Program-made: the position numbers and the translations under genes
Notes under the pieces: generated by a model
Told to the model about the DNA's origin: nothing
The model's input: the letters and a program-made list of their open reading frames with translations, nothing else
The model's database searches: none
In this document: in pieces, positions 20,272 through 31,233 of the stretch
Layout: each line of letters starts with the position of its first letter
Position numbering within the stretch: position 1 is the stretch's first letter
Source of the DNA: Adiantum capillus-veneris
Lineage: Eukaryota > Streptophyta > Polypodiopsida > Polypodiales > Pteridaceae
Direction of reading: 5' to 3'
DNA: 64,000 nucleotides
Assembly (NCBI GenBank): GCA_014529385.2
Contig: CM043944.1
Span: forward strand, 86,825,884 to 86,889,883

Positions 20272-21201
20272 TGTGGACAAAATTTTGCAAATGCAATTGC
20301 AGATTCAAGGTCTATTTCATATGCAAAACTTTGGCATGCACGTTTTGGTCATCTGAATTTTGCCAGTTTGCTGCATTTGTAGAAATCTGATATGGTTTCT
20401 TCTTTGCCGCCTCTTGAAGCATATGTCAAACATGTTTGTGAAGGCTGTATTTTGGGTAAGATGCACCGTTCGAAGTTTCCAAAGGATGGTTCAGTTAGGA
20501 CCACCTACAAATTGCAGCTTGTGCATAGTGATGTTTGTGGGCCCATGCAAACTCCGTCCTTGGGCAATTACCTTTACTTCTTGACTTTCATTGATAATTA
20601 CACCAGGCACACATGAGTATTTCCGCTTAAAGCGAAGTGCAAAGTTTTTATGTGCTTCAAACAATTTTTGGCTATGGCTGAAAATGTCTCAAAATGTACT
20701 ATGGGCACCCTCCGTTCCGGTCGAGGGGGGGAGTATATGTCTCATGAATTTAATGCATTTTTGGCTAGTCGTGGGATAAAACACCAATGTACAGTTCCTT
20801 ATACACCTCAACAAAATGGTGTTGCTGAGAGGAAAAACAAGTCACTTACAGAAATGGCACGATGTATGGTCAAAAGTCAAGCTTGGCCGCATTCTTTTTG
20901 GCTTGAGGCCATCATGTGTGCCACTTATGTACTAAACAAGTGTCCTACGAAAGCTTTGCAATCTATTACTCTATATGAAGCATGGCATTATAGAAAGCCT
21001 TCTATTGAGCACATGCGTGTTTTTGGTTGTTTGGCACATGCTCTAGTGCCACAAACCCAGCACAAAAAATTAGATGATAAGGCTGTCAAATGTATTTTTG
21101 TTGGTTATAGTGCTGAAAGCAAAGGTTACAAGTTGTATCATCCCCAAACAAAGCGTATTCTGGTTTCATGGGATGTAGTGTTTGTGAAAGATTCTGTTTA
21201 G
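20272..21201 (+). pseudogene. C2 pre-integrase and integrase
   Basis: Resumes the copia polyprotein after G1. LWHARFGHLN and CEGCILGKMH form the H-H-C-C zinc-binding region, with a stop codon (HL*KSD) at about 20381. The core has D in HSDVCGPM and E in NGVAERKNKSL; a stop (TGA 20614-20616) and a frame change lie between them. The later strings RVFGCLAHAL and CIFVGYSAESKGYKLYHP are typical of the copia integrase C-terminus. Function is lost through stops. Confidence 0.85.
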
Positions 21202-21508
21202 CCCTTTCTGTCATGTACTAGAGACAGTAATGTAAGCTCAAAGGACATTTATGACACTTTGTTGCCTCTTTTCAGTGGTGGGAGTTCAAATGTAAATTCC
21301 AATGAGGCAAATCTACAGCCTATGGGGGTTCCGAAAATGTTACAGATTAGCCTATTACTGATGCATATGTACATGATGTACTTAATGAGGAAAGGGCTGA
21401 AAATGAGCAGGCTAGAGGTATGCCAAAATGGTTGGTGCATACATTGCGTGATAGTGTCGTACTTGTTCAAGCTCTCGCCATGCATCTTATGCATCAAATT
21501 GTCATGCT
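21202..21508 (+). pseudogene. C2 linker between integrase and reverse transcriptase
   Basis: A degraded stretch with no long sensible frame, normal in position for the variable linker of copia pol. Confidence 0.5.
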
Positions 21509-22254
21509 TTGGCTGTGTCTAGCTTACATGATGTTGAGGAACCTCTGTCTTTTGATGAAGCACAGAATTCAGAAAATTGGATGGCTGTCATGCAATCAGA
21601 ATATGATGCACTTATAGAAAATGACACACATGGACTTTTCGTGATTTGCCTCCTGGCAAAAAGGCCATTGGTACGAAGTGGGTTTACAAGTTGAAATGCA
21701 AGCCGGATGGTGACATCGATCGCCATAAGGCTCGACTTGTTGCAAAGGGTTATGCACAACAAAAAGGCATAGATTATGAAGAGACTTTTGCTCCCACTTG
21801 TCGTATGACTACTATGTGTTTTCTATGTGCATTGGCAGCTCATTTTGGTTGGGATGTACATCAATCAGACATTGTTACTGCTTTCTTGAATGGAGACATA
21901 TTTGAGGAAGTTTATGTAATGCAACCTCGCGATTTTGTCAAGAAAGGACAAGAGGACAAATTGTGCAGATGTAAGAAGACTTTGTATGGGTTGAAGCAAT
22001 CTCCTCGTGCTTGGTATGACAAAGCTAACACTCATTTGGTAAAACGAGGCTTTCGTAACAGTCCAACAAAAAGCCCATTGTATGTAAAGCGTGAGGGTCA
22101 TGTACTTCTCATTGTGGTTCTTTATGTAGATGATTTGTTGATCACTGGACCAAATGAGAGACATATTGTTGAATTTAAGGCTGATTTGAATGCTACTTTC
22201 AAGATGAAAGATTTGGGGATGTTGCATCATTCCTTGGGTAAACAGTTTAAGTAG
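21509..22254 (+). pseudogene. C2 reverse transcriptase
   Basis: The domain begins in one frame (SFDEAQNSENWMAVMQSEYDAL) and shifts near 21646 to another (KAIGTKWVYKLKCKPDGDIDRHKARLVAKGYAQ, split here for length only). The catalytic YVDD at 22122-22133 is intact within LYVDDLLITG. DVHQSDIVTAFLNGDIFEEVYV and LYGLKQSPRAWY are canonical copia motifs. The frame ends at the stop in KQFK* (22252-22254), before the connection and RNase H. Confidence 0.88.
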
Positions 22255-23130
22255 TGTGATGGTGGTATTGCCTTCTGTCAGAAAAGTTACATAGAGACAT
22301 TGCTATGTAAGTTTGGACTTGAGGATTGCAAATCTATTGCCACTCCCATGGAAACAAGTTTGAAATTGAGTCTTCATGATGCTGGTGATCCTGCTGATGT
22401 CACTCTTTATCAAACTGTTATTGGTGCCTCGTTTATGTATGCAACAAGAGGCCGGATATTTAGTTTGCAGTCTCACAGGTCAGCAGATTTATGCATAGCC
22501 TAGGGTCTAAGCATTGGTAGACTGTCAAGAGGATTTTTTGCTACCTTAGTGGCAATTTACATCTTGGCTTGTTTTATCCCAAGGGGGGATCATTTCCGCC
22601 AGACTTACATGCTTTTTCGGACTCAGATTGGGCTGGTTGTTTTGACATGTGAGTGTCCACAAGTGGTTTTTGTTTCATGCTTGGCAATTCATGTATATCA
22701 TGGTTGAGCAAGAAGCAACCTACTGTGGCCACGTCGCGTTGTGAGTTTGAGGACAAAGCAGTCTTCACAGTTACGATTGAGTGTGTATGGCTCAGACGCC
22801 TTATGGCTGATTTGGGTGTTTGGACAGGACACTACCAACACTATTTATACTGACAGTTAGAGCGCATTGGCAGTTGCGAGGAACCCAGTTTTTTATGCTC
22901 GCACAAAGCATATTGAGGTGCATTACCATTATGTCACAGAGAGAAGCTCTCAGCAGGAGAGATCAGCTTGGCTTATGTGCCGACATAGGACAACCTTTCA
23001 GATCTTTTCGCAAAGGCATTGTCTCGTGAGAAGCTCGAAGCTTTCCGCAAAGCTTTGGGCTTACTCCCTTCGTGGACTGATCATGTCCTCAGGGCATGGT
23101 ACTTCCCTTTACTCATGTGCCAGCTCTCGT
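22255..23130 (+). pseudogene. C2 connection and RNase H
   Basis: Broken pieces in several frames: SYIETLLCKFGLEDCKSIATPME, FSDSDWAGCFD (RNase H aspartate region), STSGFCFMLGNSCISW, KKQPTVATSRCEFE and ARTKHIEVHYH. Stops and shifts occur at about 22503, 22650 and 22855. It is the normal 3' end of copia pol, in advanced decay. Confidence 0.8.
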
Positions 23131-23155
23131 TCACTACATCACTCCAGGGGGGATT

Positions 23156-23381
23156 TGTTACCATATACATGTGGTAGTGATGTGTGTGAACACATTAGGA
23201 CCGCCGAGGCATTTTTTCCCTCTGTAGGAGGTTTTTCCCTCGTGCATTGTATATACGCCCATCACTCTAGGGCTATCTATCTTTCCATTGCACACTAAGT
23301 AACACACTCTCTATTGTGTGCCTTGAGCTTCCTTCATCTTCTCCAAGCTGTGTGTGTTTCTCTGCAACCCTAATTCCAACA
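23156..23381 (+). repeat. C2 3' LTR
   Basis: 226 bp, preceded by the purine tract CCAGGGGGGATT. Followed by GATCT (23382-23386), which matches 9568-9572. Confidence 0.9.
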
Positions 23382-23386
23382 GATCT

Positions 23387-24680
23387 CAAATCCCTAATTA
23401 TGTGTATGGCTAACTAAGCCTTGGTCATTCTAGTCCTTGACTCAAGCATCAAAGGGGGCCTCATTATACCTATTTCTAAGCAAATATGTTGATCTCAAGT
23501 GAAGCTTCTAACCATGATGTTAGCGGCATAAAAGTATTATTGCCAAATCCATAGTTTAAAGGCTTTCGCCCATTCTAGATAAAGCCATTACCCCTCATCA
23601 ATATGGTTTCATAAAAGGAAGGTTAATATATGATAACATACTGGCAAGAATGGTCGGCATTGAATACGCAACATTGACTAGGCAAGAGTGTATATTGTTG
23701 CAGCTGGATCTTGACAAAGCCTATGACCAGATAACATGGTCCTTCATTGAGGATGTCATGAAATTTTTGGGCTTTGGGCCTCGACTGTGTTGATTAGTCT
23801 TCACCGTCAGTGCTGGAAGCCACTCTGAGTTGCTTCTTAACGATAGAATTGTGGGCACATTTGAAGTCAAAAGATCAATCAAGCAAGGATGCCAGCTTTC
23901 CCCTTTGGTCTTTGCCACCAGCTCACACCTGCTGGTCACTACGCTAGAAGACAATGCTTCGAGAGGAGATTCAAGGGCTATACTTGCCTGATAATGACCA
24001 ACTCCTAGCGAAGCTCTTTGCAGAGGAGTTTCTTCTCTTTCTCAAAGCTTGCCCTCAGACATTTCAAAAGGCTATGGAGATTGTGAAAATGTTTGCCATA
24101 GCATCTGGATCAAAATGCAATATTGAAAAATCTCACTATCACAAAACAACTCGTTTGATCCGTCTATGTGAACCGGAGAGATAGTCTCAAAAGGAAATAT
24201 TTTCCATCACATTGGTGTTCCTTTGGAGGTTGATGTAACGCACAAGCAAAGATTCCAATGGGTCACGGACAAGATAAGAAACAAGATGAGAAGGTGGGAG
24301 TACGTGTTACTCCTTTCTCAAGCAAGGTGAACGTGATCAATTCATTATGCTCCCATACATAGATTTCACTAATCCGCTTCTCAAACTAGCCAAGTAAAAC
24401 TGGAAGGATTTCTTGAAACCGGTGAAAAGATTTTTATGAAAAAGTACACCAAAGACTCAACACCATGGCAGTGGGGCAAATGAGAGACTATTGCGAGGCT
24501 TGTGGAGCTAGGAGGCATTGGGATTCTCAACCCTATTACCCACACAGAGGCCAAATGTGCCAAATTTTTGACTTCAATCACTATGCAAGACCAAGCTTGG
24601 GCTATTATGGCAGAGGACATGACTGACAAGTCTTAACTCTTCTCTAAAGGTGGCTAGTGGAAAGGCTTAGAGGTACACAA
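23387..24680 (+). pseudogene. LINE L3 reverse transcriptase
   Basis: Decayed, with many stops. Recognisable sense-strand motifs are KAITPHQYGFIKGRLIYDNIL (read through frame changes), LLQLDLDKAYDQITWSFIEDV and KLFAEEFLLFLKACP. The last is the catalytic FADD box of LINE reverse transcriptases, with both aspartates changed to glutamate (FAEE at 24017-24028). The homologous LINE L4 has FADD. It is a non-functional remnant. Confidence 0.75.
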
Positions 24681-24806
24681 CAAGATGCTCTCTCCTCGGT
24701 GGTCCATTCTAAGAGTAGGAGCACAATAGGCGCTAGAATGGAGATATGTAGCAAGCTATTTTCAAAATTTCATTACTCACTGGTCCCTTAGCTCTCTAAA
24801 GTGGGT

Positions 24807-25050
24807 AGCTAGAAAGATCAACAATAAAGGTCTCATACATCTTGGCCAGTTTTGGACTAGCACAATAACATGAGCTAGAAAGGAGAGAGATAGCTAAAAA
24901 GATCAACAATAAAGGTCTCAGACATCTTGGCCAATTTTGGAGAGATAGCTAAAAAGATCAACAATAAAGGTCTCAGACATCTTGGCCAATTTTGGAGAGA
25001 TAGCTAGAAAGATCAACAATAAAGGTCTCAAACATCTTGGCTAGTTTTGG
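24807..25050 (+). repeat. 55-bp minisatellite inside LINE L3
   Basis: Three contiguous 55-bp units at 24886-24940, 24941-24995 and 24996-25050, each AGAGATAGCT...CATCTTGGC..TTTTGG, plus a separated partial unit at 24807-24855. The units are nearly identical, so the expansion came after most of the decay of the LINE. Confidence 0.9.
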
Positions 25051-25239
25051 GATAGCAACCACATGAGCTAGAAAGGAGCAGACCAGCTAGTTGTCCATTT
25101 CCACCTAAATAATGGGATTGAAAGACTGCTGGTCTTAAGGGTTTTGGAGGGGCTTGGCAGCTACTTGCACTACTATGTGCAAGTGTGCAAGTCCATGTTC
25201 GAATAAAAGTGTGGTGGTGGCCTTGAAGCAGACACTTCT

Positions 25240-25998
25240 ATAAACCAAAAACCAAGGACATCTACCATACTCTAATGATCTCAGCTGATTAATTCTCCCC
25301 CCTTAAAAAGATGCAGGGAAAGCAATGGCTGGAGGCAAGGTGGATGCCGATAGCAAATAACATTTGGAAGCCACAATGGCCACACTAACGATGAAGATCT
25401 TTCTATGGAAGGCATTATTGGGGGACTATGCCAATCGGAGTAAATGTTTTTGCTAGAGGGATTGGATTTGATAGATGTTTGGATTGCAAAATAGCTTGTG
25501 AGGACCTCTCTCACCTTTTCAATGAGTGTTGGCTATAAGTATTCTGGCAAGGAAGACGTGCAAATGGGTTCAAAGGACCTGGAAAATAGTGTTCAAAAGA
25601 AAGACCTATTCCTTGGAGGGATGGTAATCAAAAGCCAAGTGTGACTGGTTTGCATGCAAATCGTTTGATTTTGCTACTTCACACAAATATGGAAGGCCGG
25701 GAACTGTCGGGCCCTTGAGAATAGTCTCTCTACTACTAGTTTCATGGAGATCGTGCGAGAAAGCAGGGAACTGATTGTATCCATTAGTGAAAGGAAGATC
25801 TCGAACAAGTGGTATAATTCCATTTATGCCACTCTGATGGAATAGCTTATATATGGGTAGATTTTCACCTCTTGGTGAGGCGCCTCGTAGCTTATTGACA
25901 CAACGTGAAATCCCTCAAGACTCAACACAAAACTTAAGGTTATATTGTGCATTTATTTTGAAAAAACTAACACATCCACTCACAACTGTGAATTTTGG
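25240..25998 (+). pseudogene. LINE L3 zinc-binding tail and 3' end
   Basis: KTKDIYHTLM, KIFLWKALLG and CKWVQRTWKIVF match the L1 and L2 tails but with stops throughout. The 3' end is the decayed palindrome ACTCACAACTGTGAAT (25978-25993) then TTTTGG and A-rich sequence. Confidence 0.7.
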
Positions 25999-26484
25999 AA
26001 AATATAGTTTTTTCTTTCCAAAAATACTTTTTGTTAAGCCAAAAACATAAGGCATCACTATGGCCATGCCCTTTGGACAAGCCAAAAAGTAAAGGGAATC
26101 ATGGGAGGCAGCTCTTAAAAAGAAAAACCCACATTTCTAACAAGGTGAGGAGACATGAAGGCCTGGTAAGTTAAGGGGAGATGAAGGAGAGTAAGTTTAA
26201 ATGCGTAATTGTAATCACATGAAATTTTTGTTATGTTTTAATATAAAATTGTATAATCTATTACACATATATAATCACAAGTAGTTTATATATTACAAAA
26301 AGCCCCACTTAAATAATGTCAAAGGTGCACATTGCATATCAACATTTTGAAATACAATAAAATGAGAAAGAAGTAAATAAAAAAATAAAATTTAAATTTA
26401 AAACACAAAAATATTTATTTATTTTTGTTTAAAAAATATAAATATAATAAATTATAAAAATAATAAAACAAGATAGTGAAATGA

Positions 26485-26630
26485 ACTTTTAGAAGGTTTT
26501 TAAATTAAAGAATCTTTTATCAATACCTCATATCATGGGATCACTCCTATGAATACACTTTTAGAAAGTTTTTAAATGAAAGAATCTTTTATTAATACCT
26601 CATATCATGGGATCAAACTCCTCTGAATAC
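26485..26630 (+). repeat. 72-bp tandem duplication
   Basis: Units at 26485-26556 and 26557-26630 start ACTTTTAGAA and both contain ACCTCATATCATGGGATCA. There are a few substitutions and a 2-bp length change. Confidence 0.85.
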
Positions 26631-27356
26631 ACTTTTTAATCCAAAAAGGTGAGTGCAACTTTGGAAAATCTATATACTCTTTATAATGGAGCTTAAAATT
26701 TTTGAGTAAAGAGAAGGCATCCACATGTCACACTCTCCTGCGTTTCAAAGGAAACCTTATAAATACAAAAATGAAAGGTAGAAAATGAGAAGACTTCTGA
26801 GTCCTAGAAATGTAAAGTAGAAAACTTAGTACTTTGTCTATATTTATAATAGTTTTAGTTCTAGGGAAGGCCATGGAATTTCACTTCAGGCACTTACTAC
26901 TTTTGCTTTTTAAAGCCATTTGAAGGATGGGTTTACTTTGCATTTTGAAGGAACTTCCCTCCATGTGTCATGTAAGGCTATGGTCATGCAAAGCTTAGTG
27001 GTTCGTTACATCAGCCAAAATTTTTCGTTAGCATGTAGATTTCCATCGGCTTACTATGCTTAAAAGAGCATAATTTTCAAACTACGTCGGTTTCTTGCCG
27101 ATCAGTCCTCTTTTTCCCACTCTATTGTTTGTGTCTCGCTCTCCCTCACTACTTGCTGCTACCCGTGACGTTTTGGACTGTCGAGCCTGTCTTAGTTAAA
27201 ATTTCCGAGGTTTATAGACAACTAAGCTTTGTGTGGCCATGTCCTAATGAACCTTCCTTCGTAGGTTTGCACAAACCTTCCATGTCGTAAATGATCCCTC
27301 TCTAGCCTTACTGCTCAAAGCTTAATAGTTGCACGCATGTATCCGTGTTTTGTCTG

Positions 27357-27357
27357 T

Positions 27358-27425
<68 letters not shown>

Positions 27426-27460
27426 CCCGTTGCCTCTGTGTGTGTGTGTGTGTGAGAGAG
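27357..27460 (+). repeat. Compound (GT)n(GA)n microsatellite
   Basis: A GT run passes into a GA run, then a second GT/GA block after CCCGTTGCCTC. Confidence 0.9.
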
Positions 27461-27636
27461 ACAAGAGTTGACATGCCATTTTGTTAAGGTGTTGGAGCGT
27501 TGCAAGAAGGCCTTCCACATTTGCATTCCAATACTGAAGTGCAGCGAGCTCAATGATTCAGCAATAGGAGTCCAATGATTTTTTGTGGATGTCCTGCACG
27601 CATTGTGTGTGTGTGTGTGTGTGTGTATGAGAGAGA

Positions 27637-27815
27637 CACTACAACATAACCCAAAGTTATCGACGCTTTTTATATCGACGTCCGTGCCTTCCCACGCTCA
27701 TATCGACGTACTTACCGTCCGTCGATATACGCGTCGATATGACTGTGGATATACGCGTCAAAAGACTAATTTTCCCACGCGTATATCGACGTAGGTATCG
27801 ACGCAGGTATCGACG
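27637..27815 (+). repeat. CACTA-1 5' terminal inverted repeat and subterminal motifs
   Basis: CACTACAAC, then repeated ATCGACG on both strands and several ACGCGTATATCGACG strings. Transposase-binding subterminal repeats are the rule in En/Spm elements; that these are the binding sites here is inference. Confidence 0.75.
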
Positions 27816-27924
27816 GAAGTAATTTGGGAGAAAAAAAGCCAGAACCCGTACGAAGGGGCCATTTTCGCCCTTAACGCGTTCTCAGATCTTGGTCGAAACC
27901 TGCTGCGAGGTATTATGGCACTCT

Positions 27925-27925
<1 letters not shown>

Positions 27926-28014
<89 letters not shown>

Positions 28015-28027
28015 TACATACACACAC

Positions 28028-28073
<46 letters not shown>

Positions 28074-28082
28074 CACACACAC

Positions 28083-28116
<34 letters not shown>

Positions 28117-28174
28117 GTGTGTGTGTGTGTAGGAAAGAGAGAGAGAGAGAGAGCGGTGTGTGTGTGCGTGTGTA

Positions 28175-28226
<52 letters not shown>

Positions 28227-28321
28227 TGTGTGTGTGTGTGTAGGAAAGAGAGAGAGAGAAAGAAGTGTGTGTGAGTGTAGGAAATTAAAGAGAGAGATAG
28301 AGAGCGGTGTGTGTGTGTGTA

Positions 28322-28365
<44 letters not shown>

Positions 28366-28417
28366 GTGTGTGTAGGAAAGAGAGAGAAAGAGAGAAGTAT
28401 GTGTGCGTGTAGGAAAT

Positions 28418-28466
<49 letters not shown>

Positions 28467-28521
28467 GTGTGTGCGTGTAGGAAATTAAAGAGAGAGAAAA
28501 ATATCCATAGGAAATTAAAAC

Positions 28522-28556
<35 letters not shown>
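27926..28556 (+). repeat. C-tract and inverted compound microsatellite block
   Basis: 40 consecutive C residues (27926-27965), then (CT)n blocks joined by CCTACACACACAC. After a turn near 28081-28086 come repeated units of GTGTGTGTAGGAAA plus (GA)n. Left and right halves are inverted copies, so the block could fold into a large hairpin. Confidence 0.9.
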
Positions 28557-28558
<2 letters not shown>

Positions 28559-28763
28559 ATGGTTTGCGTAAAAAATTAAAATTAAAGAAAGAAATGAAAT
28601 GAAATGTTATGTTAACTCTTCAAAAGGCCAAAGTGACCTATGAGACCAGAAAGTTACAATGTGGTAGACTGATACTAGGTTAGAATAACAAAATGACAAA
28701 ATAACATATTATGGAATCCTAAACAGCTGGGTGTGGACTAAGCAGCTAAAACAGCTAGCTGAA

Positions 28764-30770
28764 ACCATCCGTAGTTCATTAGGTAGTCTTAAAGCAATGT
28801 CAATAGCGCGTATGGCAAGCCGTAGGTCAAACGGATAGAAGAAACGTCAAATACACAAGTCGTAGGTCAAATCCGGTTGCGTTTTTCTACGGAAAAATGC
28901 AAACGGACTTCGGAAATGGCTTCTATGCCTTCTAAAACCATCCGTAGACGATTAGGTAGTCTTTAGGCAACGTCAAGAGCGCGTATGGCAAGCCGTAGGT
29001 CAAGCGGATAGAAGAAACGCCAAATACACAAGCCGTAGGTCAAATCCGGTTGCCTTTTTCTACGGAAAAACGCTAACGGACTTCGGAAATGACTTTTTTC
29101 CATACCAAAACCATCCGTAGTTCATTAAGTAGTTTTAAAGCAATGTTAAGAGCGTGTATGGCAAGCCGTAGGTCAATGGGTTTCAATTAACGTCAACTAC
29201 ACAAGCCGTAGGTCAAATCCGGTTGCGTTTTTGTACGAAAAAACGCAAACGAACTTCGGAAATGGCTTCTATGCCTACTGAAACCATCCGTAGACGATTA
29301 GGTAGTCTTTAGGCAATGTCAAGAGCGCGTATGGCAAGCCGTTGGTCAAACGGATAGAAGAAACGCCAAATACACAAGTCGTAGGTCAAATCTGGTTGCA
29401 TTTTTCTACGGAAAAACGCAAATGGACTTCGGAAATGGCTTCTATGCCTTCTGAAACCATCCGTAGACGATTAGGTAGTCTTTAGGCAATGTCAAGAGCG
29501 CGTATAGCAAGCCGTAGGTCAAACGGATAGAAGAAACGCCAAATACACAAGCCGTATGTTAAATCCGGTTGCGTTTTCTACGGAAAAACGCAAACAGACT
29601 TCAGAAATGGCTTCTATCCATACCGAAACCATCCGTAGTTCATTAAATAGTTTTAAAGCAATGTCAAGAGCGTATATGACAAGCCGTAGGTCAATGGGTT
29701 TGAATTAACGTCAACTACACAAGCCGTAGGTCAAATCCGGTTGCGTTTTTCTACGAAAAAACGTAAACGGACTTCGGAAATGGCTTTTATGCCTACTGAA
29801 ACCATCCGTAGACGATAAGGTAGTCTTTCGAAAATGTCAAGAGCGCGTATGGCAAGCCGTAGGTCAAACGGATAGAAGAAACGCCAAATACACAAGCCGT
29901 AAGTCAAATCCGGTTGTGTTTTTCTACGAAAAAACGCAAACGGACTTCGAAAATGGCTTCTATGCCTTCTGAAACTATTCGTAGATGATTTGGTAGTCTT
30001 TAGGCAATGTCAAGAGCGCGTATGGTAAGCCGTAGGTCAAACGGATAGAAGAAACGCCAAATACACAAGCCGTAGGTCAAATCCGGTTGTGTTTTTCTAC
30101 AAAAAAACACAAATGGACTTCGGAAATGGCTTCTATGCCTTCTGAAACCATCCGTAGACGATTAGGTAGTCTTTAGGCAATGTCAAGAGCGCATATGGCA
30201 AGCCGTAGGTCAAACGGATAGAAGAAACACCAAATACACAAGTCGTAGGTCAAATCCGATTGCGTTTTTCTACGAAAAAACGGAAACGGACTTTGAAAAT
30301 GACTTCTATCCATACCGAAACCATCCGTAGTTTATTAAGTAGTCTTAAATCAATGTCAAGAGCGTGTATGGCAAGCCGTAGGTCAATGGGTTTGAATTAC
30401 GTCAACTACATAAGCCGTAGGTCAAATTAATCCGGTTGCGTTTTTCTACGAAAAAACGCAAACGGACTTCGGAAATGGCTTCTATGCCTATTGAAACCAT
30501 CCGTAGACGATTAGGTAGTCTTTAGGCAATGTCAAGAGCGCGTATGGCAAGCCGTAGGTCAAACGGATAGAAGAAACGTCAAATACAAAAGCTGTAGGTC
30601 AAATCCAGTTGCGTTTTTCTACGGAAAAACGCAAACAGACTTCGGAAATGACTTCTATCCATACCGAAACGATCCGTAGTTCATTAAGTAGTTTTAAAGC
30701 AATGTCAAGAGCGTGTATGGCAAGCCGTAGGTCAATGGGTTTGAATTAACGTCAACTACACAAGCTATAG
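28764..30770 (+). repeat. CACTA-1 satellite array, 12 units of about 173 bp
   Basis: ACCATCCGTAG-type starts occur at 28764, 28937 and so on to 30669, 12 in all with a mean spacing of 173.2 bp. Each unit has two copies of AGCCGTAGGTCAA about 45 bp apart and a hairpin (GCGTTTTTC and GAAAAACGC around TACG). Two unit types alternate: one continues GTTCATTAAG, the other GACGATTAGG. Confidence 0.93.
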
Positions 30771-30923
30771 GTAGCTATAGGATGTTGAAGAAACTATGGA
30801 ACTAAAAGAGGCAAAGGGGTTTTGCCCGCTACATGCATTGCCATGTATACCTGGGAGTGCACGTATGTGTGTACGCTTATAGGATTTGACCAATAAAGAC
30901 GAGATTTTGACCCGGTGGTCTTG

Positions 30924-30959
30924 ATCTCCGTACACCTCTGGACCGAGGTGTACGGAGAT
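30924..30959 (+). promoter_or_regulatory. Leader hairpin upstream of CACTA-1 transposase
   Basis: A perfect 15-bp inverted repeat, ATCTCCGTACACCTC and GAGGTGTACGGAGAT, around a 6-base loop, about 80 bp before the first ATG. It is preceded by TGACCAATAAAGACGAGATT, which is also found in CACTA-2. Confidence 0.8.
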
Positions 30960-31037
30960 TGGGCAAGACTAGAGAATGCCAGGTAGTTTACATTGCGAGG
31001 AGTATATATATTAAAACAACATTCATAATCATTGTAG

Positions 31038-31233
31038 ATGACAACGTCATCAACTAACATGGAGGAAAAGATTGCATGCTCGTGCACGCTCTGCAAGTAT
31101 CAAATCCTGCGCAAGCGTAGGATATGTAATGAGCATGTGTACAAGTACGGAGATTTTGCTAAAGAAACCGTACAGAATCTACGATATGACTCTTACGGAA
31201 TGGGCATTGATTTTCGCGACATAGCACCTACAT

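Larger units (their letters stand above)
9573..23381 (+). mobile_element. Ty1/copia retrotransposon C2, carrying nested G1
   Basis: LTRs at 9573-9794 and 23156-23381 start TGTTACC and end AACA, and are flanked by GATCT at 9568-9572 and 23382-23386. The primer-binding site is at 9797-9808 and a purine tract lies just before the 3' LTR. The order gag, protease, integrase, reverse transcriptase, RNase H is that of copia. The coding region is broken by several stops and shifts and by insertion of G1 at the ACAAG duplication (11571-11575 and 20267-20271). Without G1 it is about 5.1 kb, normal for copia. It is a dead copy. Confidence 0.92.
9318..25998 (+). mobile_element. LINE L3, split by the C2/G1 nest
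   Basis: LINE sequence lies at 9318-9572 and again at 23387-25998. The two parts join across copia C2, whose 5-bp duplication GATCT marks the break. The left part matches, on the sense strand, the segment just N-terminal of the reverse transcriptase in LINE L4 (both read like EECS..ALGKEKSLxWxGxTT). The right part holds the decayed reverse transcriptase, a 55-bp minisatellite, the zinc-binding tail and the 3' hairpin ACTCACAACTGTGAAT (25978-25993). I did not find its target-site duplication, so the outer ends are approximate. Confidence 0.7.
25999..27636. other. AT-rich intergenic stretch
   Basis: No gene is recognised. It contains a 72-bp tandem duplication (26485-26630) and, near 27361-27460, compound (GT)n(GA)n tracts. 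Confidence 0.55.

Noticed and set aside
27758-28488. Frames coding long Glu-Arg, Leu-Ser or Pro runs
   Set aside because: They are translations of GA, CT and C microsatellites inside CACTA-1 with no other coding signal.
28764-30770. CRISPR-like array
   Set aside because: The units are long tandem repeats without unique spacers and lie in a plant transposon.
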